Part shown: positions 1 to 6,694 of the stretch, in pieces
Numbering within the stretch: the first letter of the stretch is position 1
Layout: every line of letters starts with the position of its first letter
Assembly: GCA_036675955.1 (NCBI GenBank)
Contig: JAKFDW010000214.1
Span: 1-21,405, forward strand
Length of the DNA: 21,405 nt
Direction of reading: 5' to 3'
Source: Pollutimonas sp036675955
GTDB lineage: Bacteria; Pseudomonadota; Gammaproteobacteria; Burkholderiales; Burkholderiaceae_B
The notes under the pieces: generated by a model
What the model was told of the DNA's origin: nothing
Database searches by the model: none
The model's input: the letters and a program-made list of their open reading frames with translations, nothing else
Translations under genes and position numbers: made by a program

Positions 1-953
1 TCGGCGATGGCGTTCAAGGCCATCAGCTGGGCTTGCATGTCGGTGGGAAAACCGGGGTATTCGCGCGTGCGAAAACCCGTGGCTCGCGGCCGCTGGTTCA
101 TGGCGCAGCGTATCCAGTCATCGCCGCATTCGATGGCAAGCCCGGCTTCGCGCAGTTTGTCGATGATGGCGCCCATGGTGGCCGGCGCGGCATGGCGCAG
201 CATGATGTCGCCGCCTGTGGCGCCAACGGCGCACAGGAAGGTACCGGCCTCGATGCGATCGGCCACGACGCGGTGGCTGGCGCCGTGCAGACTGTCTACG
301 CCGTCGATGATGATGCGGTCACTGCCGTGCCCCTGGATGCGGGCGCCCATTTTGTTGAGCAGTTCGGCCAGGTCGACGATTTCGGGCTCGCGCGCCGCGT
401 TCTCGAGTATGGTCTGGCCCTCGGCCAGGACGGCCGCCATCAACAGGTTCTCGGTGCCCGTTACAGTCACCATGTCGGTGCGTATGGACGTGCCCTTGAG
501 CCGCTTGGCCTTGGCCACGACAAAGCCATGCTCGATCTTGATCTCGGCGCCCATGGCTTCCAGGCCCTTGATGTGCTGGTCTACCGGGCGCTGGCCGATG
601 GCGCAGCCGCCGGGCAGGCTGACACGGGCTTCGCCGAAGCGTGTCAGCAGCGGGCCCAGCACCAGTATGGAGGCCCGCATGGTCTTGACCAGTTCGTAGG
701 GCGCTTCGAGGCTGCTTATTTGGGCGGCGTTCAGCTCCAACTGGCCCGGTCCACTGCGTTGGGACTGCACGCCCAACTGGCCCAGCAGCCGCAGGGTGGT
801 GCCGATGTCCTTCAGGCCCGGCACGTTTTCGAGGGTAATCGTATCGGCGGTGAGCAGGCTGGCGCACAGGATGGGCAGGGCCGCATTCTTGGCGCCCGAT
901 ATCGAAACTTCGCCCTCGAGGCGATTGCCGCCGGTGATCAGCAGCTTATCCAT
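1..953 (-). CDS. murA: UDP-N-acetylglucosamine 1-carboxyvinyltransferase MurA (C-terminus beyond window)
   Basis: MurA transfers enolpyruvate from phosphoenolpyruvate to UDP-GlcNAc, the first committed step of peptidoglycan synthesis in the cytoplasm. The minus-strand frame is open from an ATG at 953 to the left edge, giving 317 codons. The family is usually about 420 residues, so roughly 100 C-terminal residues lie outside the window. The N-terminus MDKLLITGG is typical. Lys22 and Asn23 sit in SGAKNAA, and the PEP-binding cysteine is Cys117 in LPGGCAIGQRPVD, matching Cys115 of E. coli MurA. The start codon overlaps the end of ibaG by 8 bp (shared AAATGGATAA), so the two are probably translationally coupled. 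No Shine-Dalgarno was needed to choose this start because the family N-terminus fixes it. Confidence 0.97.
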   Translation of the reverse strand, partial: MDKLLITGGNRLEGEVSISGAKNAALPILCASLLTADTITLENVPGLKDIGTTLRLLGQLGVQSQRSGPGQLELNAAQISSLEAPYELVKTMRASILVLGPLLTRFGEARVSLPGGCAIGQRPVDQHIKGLEAMGAEIKIEHGFVVAKAKRLKGTSIRTDMVTVTGTENLLMAAVLAEGQTILENAAREPEIVDLAELLNKMGARIQGHGSDRIIIDGVDSLHGASHRVVADRIEAGTFLCAVGATGGDIMLRHAAPATMGAIIDKLREAGLAIECGDDWIRCAMNQRPRATGFRTREYPGFPTDMQAQLMALNAIA

Positions 954-1194
954 TTGGGTTTGCCTTGTATTCGGCAGGGGTCAGCGTGCGCATCGACAAA
1001 GCGTGGATCTCGGCCTTCATGCGCTCGCCCAGTGCCGAATACACCAGTTGATGGCGTGCGATAAGGCGTTTGCCTTCGAAAGACGGGCTGACGATAATCG
1101 CTTCGAAGTGCGATCCGTCGCCCTGGACTTCCAGGTGGTCACAGGGCAGGTTATCGGCGATGTACTGGCGTACTTGTTCAGGAGTAGGCAACAT
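946..1194 (-). CDS. ibaG: BolA/IbaG family protein
   Basis: An 82-residue protein of the BolA family, IbaG (YrbA) type. BolA-like proteins partner with monothiol glutaredoxins and bind iron-sulfur clusters; E. coli IbaG is linked to acid stress. The fold is visible as an N-terminal helix (PTPEQVRQYI), a strand carrying GDGSHFEAIIVS, and the conserved core RHQLVYSALGERMKAEIHAL with its candidate metal-ligand His48 and the family's invariant helix. The gene lies immediately upstream of murA and overlaps it by 8 bp. The same ibaG-murA pairing occurs next to mla in E. coli. It starts 5 bp after the ABC permease stop and lacks a clear Shine-Dalgarno, which suggests coupling to the upstream gene. 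The assignment to IbaG rather than BolA proper rests on context and length. Confidence 0.93.
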   Translation of the reverse strand: MLPTPEQVRQYIADNLPCDHLEVQGDGSHFEAIIVSPSFEGKRLIARHQLVYSALGERMKAEIHALSMRTLTPAEYKANPNG

Positions 1195-1199
1195 GGCAA

Positions 1200-1994
1200 T
1201 TAATTCCGAAGTTTATAGCCGCTGGCCAACAGGCGCATGGCAAAAAAGCAGAGTACGGCAAATACCGCGGCGACAACCGCCAGGCTGTGCCAGGGCGATA
1301 CGTCCGATACCGCGAAAAAACCGTAGCGAAATCCGTCTATCGTATAAAAGATAGGGTTCCAGCGGGAGACGGCCAACCAGAAAGGAGGAAGGCTGTGTAT
1401 GGAATAGAACACCCCGGACAGGAAAGTGGCGGGCATGATGAGGAAGTTCTGGAAGGCGGCCAGCTGGTCGAATTTCTCGGACCACAGCCCGGCGATCACG
1501 CCCAGTGTACCCATGATGCCGCAGGAAAGCACGGCAAACACGAGCACCCACAATACATTGGAAACCGGCAGGGGAACAAAGAACAATGCCACCAGCCAGA
1601 CGCAGGCGCCCACACACAGCCCGCGCACGATGGCCGCAAGGATATAGGCCGCGAAAATCTCACGATGCGACAAGGGCGGCAGCAGGATGAACACCAGGTT
1701 GCCGGTGATGCGGCTTTGGATGAGCGATGAGGACGGATTGGCGAAGGCATTCTGCAACATGCTCATCATCATCAGGCCCGGAATCAGGAAGGAGGTGTAG
1801 GGCACCGTGCCGAACACCTGCACCCTATCTTCCAGCACGTGCGCAAAAATCAGCAAGTAGAGCAGGGCGGTAATGACCGGTGCGGCGATGGTCTGGAACC
1901 CCACCTTCCAGAAGCGGGTGAGTTCCTTGCGCAGCAGGGTGGGAAAGCCCGAGCCCATGTCGGTGCGCGGCTGAATCAGGGGAGATGGGCTCAT
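1200..1994 (-). CDS. ABC-2 type transporter permease (YadH-like)
   Basis: A 264-residue inner-membrane permease of the ABC-2 family. After a short cytoplasmic N-terminus ending in a KELTRFWKVG amphipathic segment there are about six hydrophobic segments. They begin near residues 35-55 (IAAPVITALLYLLIFAHVL) and 70-85, and the last is near 235-255. The ABC-2 hallmark stretch is present around residues 180-200 (NFLIMPATFLSGVFYSI). It closely resembles the YadH/NodJ group, whose substrates are mostly unknown or polysaccharide-like. The ATG overlaps the stop of the ATPase gene by 4 bp (ATGA), so the two make one exporter. In many Betaproteobacteria such a pair lies between the mla genes and ibaG-murA. 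The substrate cannot be read from the sequence. Confidence 0.92.
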   Translation of the reverse strand: MSPSPLIQPRTDMGSGFPTLLRKELTRFWKVGFQTIAAPVITALLYLLIFAHVLEDRVQVFGTVPYTSFLIPGLMMMSMLQNAFANPSSSLIQSRITGNLVFILLPPLSHREIFAAYILAAIVRGLCVGACVWLVALFFVPLPVSNVLWVLVFAVLSCGIMGTLGVIAGLWSEKFDQLAAFQNFLIMPATFLSGVFYSIHSLPPFWLAVSRWNPIFYTIDGFRYGFFAVSDVSPWHSLAVVAAVFAVLCFFAMRLLASGYKLRN

Positions 1995-2782
1995 GCCGTC
2001 ACCCCCAGGAACTCATCGTCGTTCATGATGCGCACAAAGGCATCTTCGAGGTCGGTGCCGCCTACACGGGCCAGCAGCGCGGCTGTGGTGTCCAGCGCCA
2101 CCACGCGCCCGCCCTTGAGCATGGCTATGCGTCCGCACAGGGCCTCGGCTTCTTCCAGGTAGTGGGTAGTCAGCAATATGGTGTGGCCTTCCTTGTTCAG
2201 GCGCGCGATGAATTCCCAAAGGGTGCGGCGCAGGTCGACGTCGACCCCGGCGGTAGGCTCGTCCAGAATGATGACCGGCGGGCGGTGTACCAGCGCCTGG
2301 GCCACCAGCACGCGGCGTTTCATGCCCCCCGAGAGCGCCCGCATATTCGTGTCGGCCTTGTCGGACAAGCCCAGGTTGCCCAGCACCTCGTCGATCCAGT
2401 CGTCGTTGTTGCGCAGGCCGAAGTAGCCGGACTGCAGCCGCAGCGATTCACGCACGGTGAAGAAGGGATCGTAGACGATTTCCTGAGGCACCACGCCCAG
2501 CGAGCGGCGCGACTGCTTGAAGTCGGTGATCACATCGTAGCCGCAAACGCTGGCCGTTCCCGAGCTTGCACGGGCCAGCCCGGCGAGAATGGAAATAAGC
2601 GTGGTCTTGCCGGCCCCGTTGGGGCCCAGCAGCCCGAAGAATTCACCGTGTTCCACCGTCAGGCTGACATCGTCCAGGGCCTGGAAACCGCTATCCGGGG
2701 GGCTTGAAGACAGCCACTTCAACATGCTGCGCGAGCGGGCCGGATAAATCTTCGAAATATTTTCTAGGGTGAGGGCAGGCAT
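1991..2782 (-). CDS. ABC transporter ATP-binding protein (YadG-like, ABC-2 exporter)
   Basis: A 263-residue ABC ATPase that powers the neighbouring ABC-2 permease. Walker A GPNGAGKTT is at residues 53-61, the Q-loop glutamine at 100 (VVPQE), the signature LSGGM at 150-154, Walker B VIILDE at 170-175 and the switch histidine at about 207 (LLTTHYLEEAEAL). The long linker between residues 15 and 33 precedes the usual ALDDVSL strand. The start codon is 7 bp past the T-tract of a hairpin terminator, and there is no Shine-Dalgarno in front of it. Even so, MPALTLENISK is the expected family N-terminus. It is probably transcribed either by terminator read-through or from a TATAAT-containing promoter in the same gap. 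Confidence 0.93.
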   Translation of the reverse strand: MPALTLENISKIYPARSRSMLKWLSSSPPDSGFQALDDVSLTVEHGEFFGLLGPNGAGKTTLISILAGLARASSGTASVCGYDVITDFKQSRRSLGVVPQEIVYDPFFTVRESLRLQSGYFGLRNNDDWIDEVLGNLGLSDKADTNMRALSGGMKRRVLVAQALVHRPPVIILDEPTAGVDVDLRRTLWEFIARLNKEGHTILLTTHYLEEAEALCGRIAMLKGGRVVALDTTAALLARVGGTDLEDAFVRIMNDDEFLGVTA

Positions 2783-2788
2783 GGCAAT

Positions 2789-2822
2789 AAAAAAAGCTTG
2801 GCCCGAAATTAAGCCAAGCTTT
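2789..2822 (-). terminator. Rho-independent terminator after mlaC
   Basis: On the minus strand a perfect 10-bp stem (2822-2813 pairing with 2802-2793, core AAGCTTGGC) closes a 10-nt loop and is followed by seven T residues (2795-2789). This is a textbook intrinsic terminator for the mlaF-to-mlaC transcript. Its T-tract ends only 6 nt before the ATG of the next gene. In the plus direction only three T residues follow the stem, so it should act mainly on the minus strand. Confidence 0.8.
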
Positions 2823-2824
2823 GC

Positions 2825-2830
2825 ATTATA
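2825..2830 (-). promoter_or_regulatory. Candidate -10 box (TATAAT) for the ABC-2/ibaG/murA genes
   Basis: A perfect TATAAT lies 20 nt past the mlaC stop codon on the minus strand. Spacings of 15 to 19 bp give no good -35 match, so the promoter is uncertain and would need an activator or an alternative -35. Transcription would begin near 2818, inside the left arm of the terminator hairpin, so the new transcript could not fold that terminator. Confidence 0.35.
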
Positions 2831-2850
2831 GTAGGTCTGGCATGCCGTAC

Positions 2851-3507
2851 TTACTGATTGCGTTTGTTCAGCGCGGCAATCAACCCCTCTACGCCATTTT
2901 GCGAAATTTGCTGGGAGAACTGATTGCGGTAGTTCTGGATCAGCCAGATGCCTTCCACATTCAGATCGTAGATTTTCCAGCCCTGGGGTGTTTTTTCCAG
3001 GCGATAGTCTATGCCCACCGACGGTCCGTTGCCTTGCGACAGCATGGAGCGCACGACCAGGTCGTCCGCGTTGACGTCGCCCCGGAAGGGCAGCATGGAA
3101 AAGGAAGATCTCTGGTCGACTTGCGTGAACGCGCCGCTGTAGGTGCGGATGAGCGTTCCCTTGAAGGCCTCCACCAGATCGCGCTGCTGTTGCGGCGTAG
3201 CCTGGCGCCAGTGGCGACCCGCCGCGAGCCGGGTGGTCTTTTCCAGGTTCACGTAAGGCAATACGTATTCATTGATGACCTTGTTGATGCGGGCCAGATC
3301 GCCGGTCTTGATGCTTTGGTCTTTCTTGACGGCGTTCAGGGCGTCGTTGGCAACGGTTTGCACGAAATCGCTGGGCGACTTGCTGGCGTCGGCGCTGGTT
3401 TGCGCCTGTGCCGCGCCCATGCCTGCAAAGGCCAGGCCAAGCAGGCCCGTACCCAGCAGGCGTCGGGCGCTATCTAAAGAGATGATTGAAGAAAGAGTCT
3501 TGAACAT
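2851..3507 (-). CDS. mlaC: Periplasmic phospholipid-binding protein MlaC (Ttg2D family)
   Basis: MlaC is the periplasmic shuttle that carries phospholipid between the outer-membrane MlaA complex and the inner-membrane MlaFED complex. From the chosen start it is 218 residues. There is a signal peptide with a hydrophobic core (LLGTGLLGLAFAGMG) and a likely cleavage after AQA near residue 36. The Tol_Tol_Ttg2 domain follows, with family segments such as YVLPYVNLEKTTRLAAGRHW, LIRTYSGAF and WKIYDLNVEGIWLIQNYR. Two ATGs lie 6 nt apart (3513 and 3507). The AGG Shine-Dalgarno abuts the first but stands 6 nt from the second, so 3507 is preferred. The gene begins about 11 bp after the mlaA stop, and a terminator follows it. 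Confidence 0.95.
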   Translation of the reverse strand: MFKTLSSIISLDSARRLLGTGLLGLAFAGMGAAQAQTSADASKSPSDFVQTVANDALNAVKKDQSIKTGDLARINKVINEYVLPYVNLEKTTRLAAGRHWRQATPQQQRDLVEAFKGTLIRTYSGAFTQVDQRSSFSMLPFRGDVNADDLVVRSMLSQGNGPSVGIDYRLEKTPQGWKIYDLNVEGIWLIQNYRNQFSQQISQNGVEGLIAALNKRNQ

Positions 3508-3518
3508 GTGCATCCTGA

Positions 3519-4358
3519 TTACTGTGCCGCCTTGGGAGCGGGGGCTTCGTCGTCCGAGTAGTCGGGCAGATTGTCGTCGTCATAGTCCGGCAGGCCGCTT
3601 TCACTGTAGTCGGGCAAGTTGGTGCCCGCACGGCGGCTGTCTACCTGTGCTTTGCGGCGCTGGATATAAGCGTCGCGAATAAAGCTGTAGCGGTCCAGGG
3701 CCACCTCGTTGACCAGCTGGTCGGCGTCGAGCAGGCTGGCGCGCGTGTCGATGGTGTACAGGCCAACAATGGAGTTGCGCAACGGGATATTGTCGATTTC
3801 GAACACGGGTGTGATGGGCGAAATGCCTGCCGCTATGGTGCCCAGCATGCCGGCGCCGTCGCGTACCGAACTGGAACCCAGGAAGGGCAGCACGACATAG
3901 GGACCCGATCCCAGGCCCCAGACGCCCAGCGTAACGCCGAAATCGTTCTGGATGCGCGTGGAGCCATTCATGGACGCCACGTCGATACAGCCGCCCAGGC
4001 CCATGGTGGTATTGAACAGCACGCGGCCCATCGTATTGAAAAAGTCGTGACCGCGGGCCTGCAGGAAACTGTTGAAGGCAGACCAGATGTCGACCACGTT
4101 GTTGAATATATTGTGGACGCAGGTTTGCACGGGCTGCGGCGTAATGGTGTCGTAGCCCGTGGCAATAGGTTTCAGCAGAGCGCGGTCAACCGTATCGTTG
4201 AAGGTGTACATGCTGCGGTTGTAGCTTTCCCACGGGTCGTCTGGATTGGGATTGTTGACCGTGGCGCATCCCGCCGCGAGCGTCGTGGCGCCCAGCAAGG
4301 CTGTCATACGGATGAGGCGTCGGCCGCGATTCCCGGCCAATGGCTTAGAGTGAGTCAT
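3519..4358 (-). CDS. mlaA: Outer-membrane lipoprotein MlaA (VacJ)
   Basis: MlaA is an outer-membrane lipoprotein that removes phospholipid from the outer leaflet and passes it to MlaC. The protein has 279 residues. A lipoprotein signal ends in the lipobox LAAG-Cys31. The MlaA domain follows, with DPWESYNRSMYTFND, the helix pair region TRIQNDFGVTLGVWG, and the hallmark GPYVVLPFLGSSSVRDGAG. The C-terminal tail (about residues 245-279) is acidic and contains three 8-residue repeats beginning LPDY; this is not part of the core domain. The gene sits inside the mla operon, as in other Betaproteobacteria, whereas E. coli keeps it elsewhere. The gap from mlaD is 53 bp, and no clear Shine-Dalgarno is visible. 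Confidence 0.95.
   Translation of the reverse strand: MTHSKPLAGNRGRRLIRMTALLGATTLAAGCATVNNPNPDDPWESYNRSMYTFNDTVDRALLKPIATGYDTITPQPVQTCVHNIFNNVVDIWSAFNSFLQARGHDFFNTMGRVLFNTTMGLGGCIDVASMNGSTRIQNDFGVTLGVWGLGSGPYVVLPFLGSSSVRDGAGMLGTIAAGISPITPVFEIDNIPLRNSIVGLYTIDTRASLLDADQLVNEVALDRYSFIRDAYIQRRKAQVDSRRAGTNLPDYSESGLPDYDDDNLPDYSDDEAPAPKAAQ
3546..3617 (-). repeat. Three tandem 24-bp units at the end of mlaA
   Basis: Three consecutive in-frame 24-bp units encode LPDYSESG, LPDYDDDN and LPDYSDDE near the MlaA C-terminus. The LPDY codons are strongly conserved while the last four residues of each unit drift, always polar and mostly acidic. The in-frame length allows copy-number change without a frameshift. 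Confidence 0.85.
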
Positions 4359-4411
4359 GTAGTTCGTGGTTATTTTTGAGCACCGATGATTGTAAACGGC
4401 TGTGTCCGACT

Positions 4412-4978
4412 TTAGGGTTTTGCCGGCGATTCATCGCCCGATTCCCTGGACTGCGCGGTATCAGGCGCGTCGTTGTTGTGTTCGCCCGACACCGCCGGGG
4501 ACGCCGGAGCTGCCGGCGTGCCTTGCTGATCGGCGGAGCTGTACAGGAACTTGCTGATCAGCTCTTCCAGCACGACTGCGCTTTGCGTGTACTGGATCTC
4601 GCTGTTTTCCTCCAGCATCTTGTCCTCGCCGCCGGGTGTCAGGCCTATGTACTGCTCACCCAGCAGGCCCGACGTAAGGATGGACGCCGACGAATCGCTG
4701 GGAAACTCGTATTTTTCTTCCAGGGCCAGCGTGGCCACCGCCTGGTAGCGCACGTTGTCGAACCCTATGCTGGCCACGCGGCCGACCACCACGCCGCTGC
4801 TCTTGACGGGCGCACGTACTTTGAGCCCGCCCAGATTATCGAAATGGGCTTGCACGGTGTAGGTTGGCGCCAGCGAGAAGGAATTCATATTGCCCGCTTG
4901 CAAGGCCAGGAATACCAGGGCGACCCCGCCCAGTAACACAAACAGGCCTACCCAGAAATCGGTTTTTTCACGCGTCAT
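4412..4978 (-). CDS. mlaD: MCE-domain protein MlaD
   Basis: MlaD is the inner-membrane-anchored MCE subunit that forms a hexameric ring on MlaE and passes lipid to or from MlaC. The protein has 188 residues. A single N-terminal membrane anchor lies at about residues 8-28 (FWVGLFVLLGGVALVFLAL). The MCE domain spans about 38-116 with VQAHFDNLGGLKVRAPVKSSG and the terminal motif SGLLGEQYIGLTPG. An EELISKFL helix follows, then a disordered Pro/Ala/Asp/Ser tail of about 40 residues. It starts 19 bp after the mlaE stop with a weak GGA upstream. Length is close to E. coli MlaD (183). Confidence 0.96.
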   Translation of the reverse strand: MTREKTDFWVGLFVLLGGVALVFLALQAGNMNSFSLAPTYTVQAHFDNLGGLKVRAPVKSSGVVVGRVASIGFDNVRYQAVATLALEEKYEFPSDSSASILTSGLLGEQYIGLTPGGEDKMLEENSEIQYTQSAVVLEELISKFLYSSADQQGTPAAPASPAVSGEHNNDAPDTAQSRESGDESPAKP

Positions 4979-4997
4979 GATTGATCCGTCTATATCG

Positions 4998-5786
4998 TTA
5001 ATTGCTGAACATCAGCGCGGTAAGTACAAAGTCCAGCCCCAGCACCACCAGGGAGCCGGCGACCACTGTGCGCGTGGTCGCGCGGGATACGCCCTCGGGT
5101 GTCGCCTTGGCCGTCCAGCCGGCGTGCAGGGCGATGAGGGTGACGGCAATGCCGAACACCACGCTTTTCACGACCCCATTGAGCACATCCTTGAACACAT
5201 CGACGCCGCCTTGCATCTGGGACCAGAAAACGCCCGGGTCGATGCCGATGAGGAGCACGCCGACGATCCATCCGCCCAGGATGCCGACCATCGAAAAAAC
5301 GGCTGCAAGAATAGGCATGGCTATGACGCCTCCCCAAAAGCGGGGGACCAGCACGCGCCGTATGGGGTCGACGGCCATGACTTCCATGGCGGCGAGCTGC
5401 TCGCCGGCTTTCATCAGCCCTATCTCGGCGGTAAGCGACGTGCCCGCACGTCCTGCAAAAAGCAGGGCGGTGACGACAGGGCCCAGTTCTCGCGTCAGTG
5501 AAAGGGCCACCAGCAAGCCCAGGGCTTCTTCGGATCCGTAGCGGTTCAATGTGTAATAGCCCTGCAAACCCAATACGAACCCGACGAACAGGCCTGATAC
5601 CGCGATGATAAGCAGAGAATAGTTGCCGATGAAGTGTATTTGCTGGGACACCAGTCCCGGGCGCTTCAATGCGCTGCCGCTGCGCGCCAGAATGGCGCCG
5701 GTCAGGCGCATGAAGGCGCCCAGTCCGTTGATGCTGTGGCGTACTTTTGCCCCGAGGCTCGCGATGGATTGAACAGGAGTCGTCAT
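4998..5786 (-). CDS. mlaE: Phospholipid ABC transporter permease MlaE
   Basis: MlaE is the integral permease of the Mla lipid transporter (MlaE/DUF140 family). From the chosen ATG it has 262 residues. It has an amphipathic N-terminal region, about five hydrophobic segments, and the family's conserved stretches: LVALSLTRELGPVVTALLFA, GRAGTSLTAEIGLMKAGEQL and EVMAVDPIRRVLVPRFW. The longer frame can begin at a GTG at 5813, but the ATG at 5786 overlaps the mlaF stop by 4 bp (ATGA) and matches the usual family start, so it was preferred. It is translated in series with mlaF and mlaD. Confidence 0.96.
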   Translation of the reverse strand: MTTPVQSIASLGAKVRHSINGLGAFMRLTGAILARSGSALKRPGLVSQQIHFIGNYSLLIIAVSGLFVGFVLGLQGYYTLNRYGSEEALGLLVALSLTRELGPVVTALLFAGRAGTSLTAEIGLMKAGEQLAAMEVMAVDPIRRVLVPRFWGGVIAMPILAAVFSMVGILGGWIVGVLLIGIDPGVFWSQMQGGVDVFKDVLNGVVKSVVFGIAVTLIALHAGWTAKATPEGVSRATTRTVVAGSLVVLGLDFVLTALMFSN

Positions 5787-6640
5787 GAGCGGCCCGTATG
5801 TTGGTCCAGCCACTTCGAGAAAGCCGGCGTAGCGGGGTAATGAAAAGCAATGGGCCCGTCGGGCTCGCCTTTCAGGAATTGGTGCACATAGGGGTCGTCC
5901 GACGCAGATAGTTCATCGGGCGTACCGCTCGCAATCAGCTTGCCTTGTCCGACCATATAGACATGATCGGCAATCATGAAAGACTCGGCCACGTCGTGTG
6001 TAATAAGAATGGAGGCGCAATTGAGCCGGTCGGTCAGGCTGCGTATCAGTTGCGCCGTAATCCCCAGCGATATGGGGTCAAGGCCGGCGAACGGTTCGTC
6101 GTACAGAATCAGTTCGGGCTCGAGCACGATTGCGCGCGCCAGCGCCACGCGGCGCGCCATGCCCCCCGATATTTCCGAGATACGCAGGTGCGCGGCGGTG
6201 CGCAGGCCGACCGCGTCGAGCTTTTCGAGCACACATTCGGTGATCTGCCTTTCGGAAATCTGGGTATGTTCGCGCAGGGGAAAGGCTACGTTCTCGAAGA
6301 CGTTAAGGTCGGTGAACAAGGCGCCCTGCTGGAACAGCACGCCCATGCGCTGGCGAAGCTCGCGCAGGTCTTCGCCGCTTTCCTTGGCGATATCTTTGCC
6401 AAATACAGCGATCGTGCCTTCTTTTGCTGTGATCTGTCCGGTGGCGGCGCGCAGCAAGGTGGTCTTGCCTGAGCCGGATCCGCCCATCATTGCCACCACC
6501 TGTCCCTGGCGGACGTCGATGTCGATGCCTTGCAGTACGGTGAAGTCTCCGTAGCCCAGGGCCACATTGGAAAACTTCACGATGGGGTCAGTGGAGATGC
6601 GCAAATTCATAGGGTCGGAGCCTGACAAGTAGCCTTGCAT
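5783..6640 (-). CDS. mlaF: Phospholipid ABC transporter ATPase MlaF
   Basis: MlaF is the cytoplasmic ATPase of the Mla transporter. The protein has 285 residues. Walker A GGSGSGKTT is at 53-61, the Q-loop at 103-106 (LFQQ), the signature ISGGM at 157-161 followed by ARRVALARA, Walker B LILYDE at 177-182, and His215 in ITHD. The C-terminal segment after residue 262 (IAFHYPATPAFSKWLDQ) matches the MlaF-specific extension that E. coli MlaF uses to clasp its dimer partner. The ATG at 6640 has an AAGGA six bases upstream; the internal Met11 has none, so the longer form was kept. It is the first gene of the mla set, 54 bp after gltD, and no terminator is visible between them. Confidence 0.95.
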   Translation of the reverse strand: MQGYLSGSDPMNLRISTDPIVKFSNVALGYGDFTVLQGIDIDVRQGQVVAMMGGSGSGKTTLLRAATGQITAKEGTIAVFGKDIAKESGEDLRELRQRMGVLFQQGALFTDLNVFENVAFPLREHTQISERQITECVLEKLDAVGLRTAAHLRISEISGGMARRVALARAIVLEPELILYDEPFAGLDPISLGITAQLIRSLTDRLNCASILITHDVAESFMIADHVYMVGQGKLIASGTPDELSASDDPYVHQFLKGEPDGPIAFHYPATPAFSKWLDQHTGRS

Positions 6641-6694
6641 TGTATCCTTTTGCGCGAAGATCTCCTTTCCAGCGCAATGTCAGGCCCGACGCAC

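Noticed and set aside
33..1064. Open frame of 343 codons on the plus strand, antisense to murA
   Set aside because: It is a composition shadow of murA, with no recognisable domain and no start signal.
5787..5813. Longer MlaE start at GTG 5813
   Set aside because: It would overlap mlaF by 31 bp, while the ATG at 5786 gives the usual 4-bp ATGA coupling and the expected family N-terminus.
6641..6694. TTGCGC/GCGCAA stem between gltD and mlaF as a terminator
   Set aside because: The stem is only 6 bp with a 16-nt loop and no T-tract, so it does not support transcript termination.
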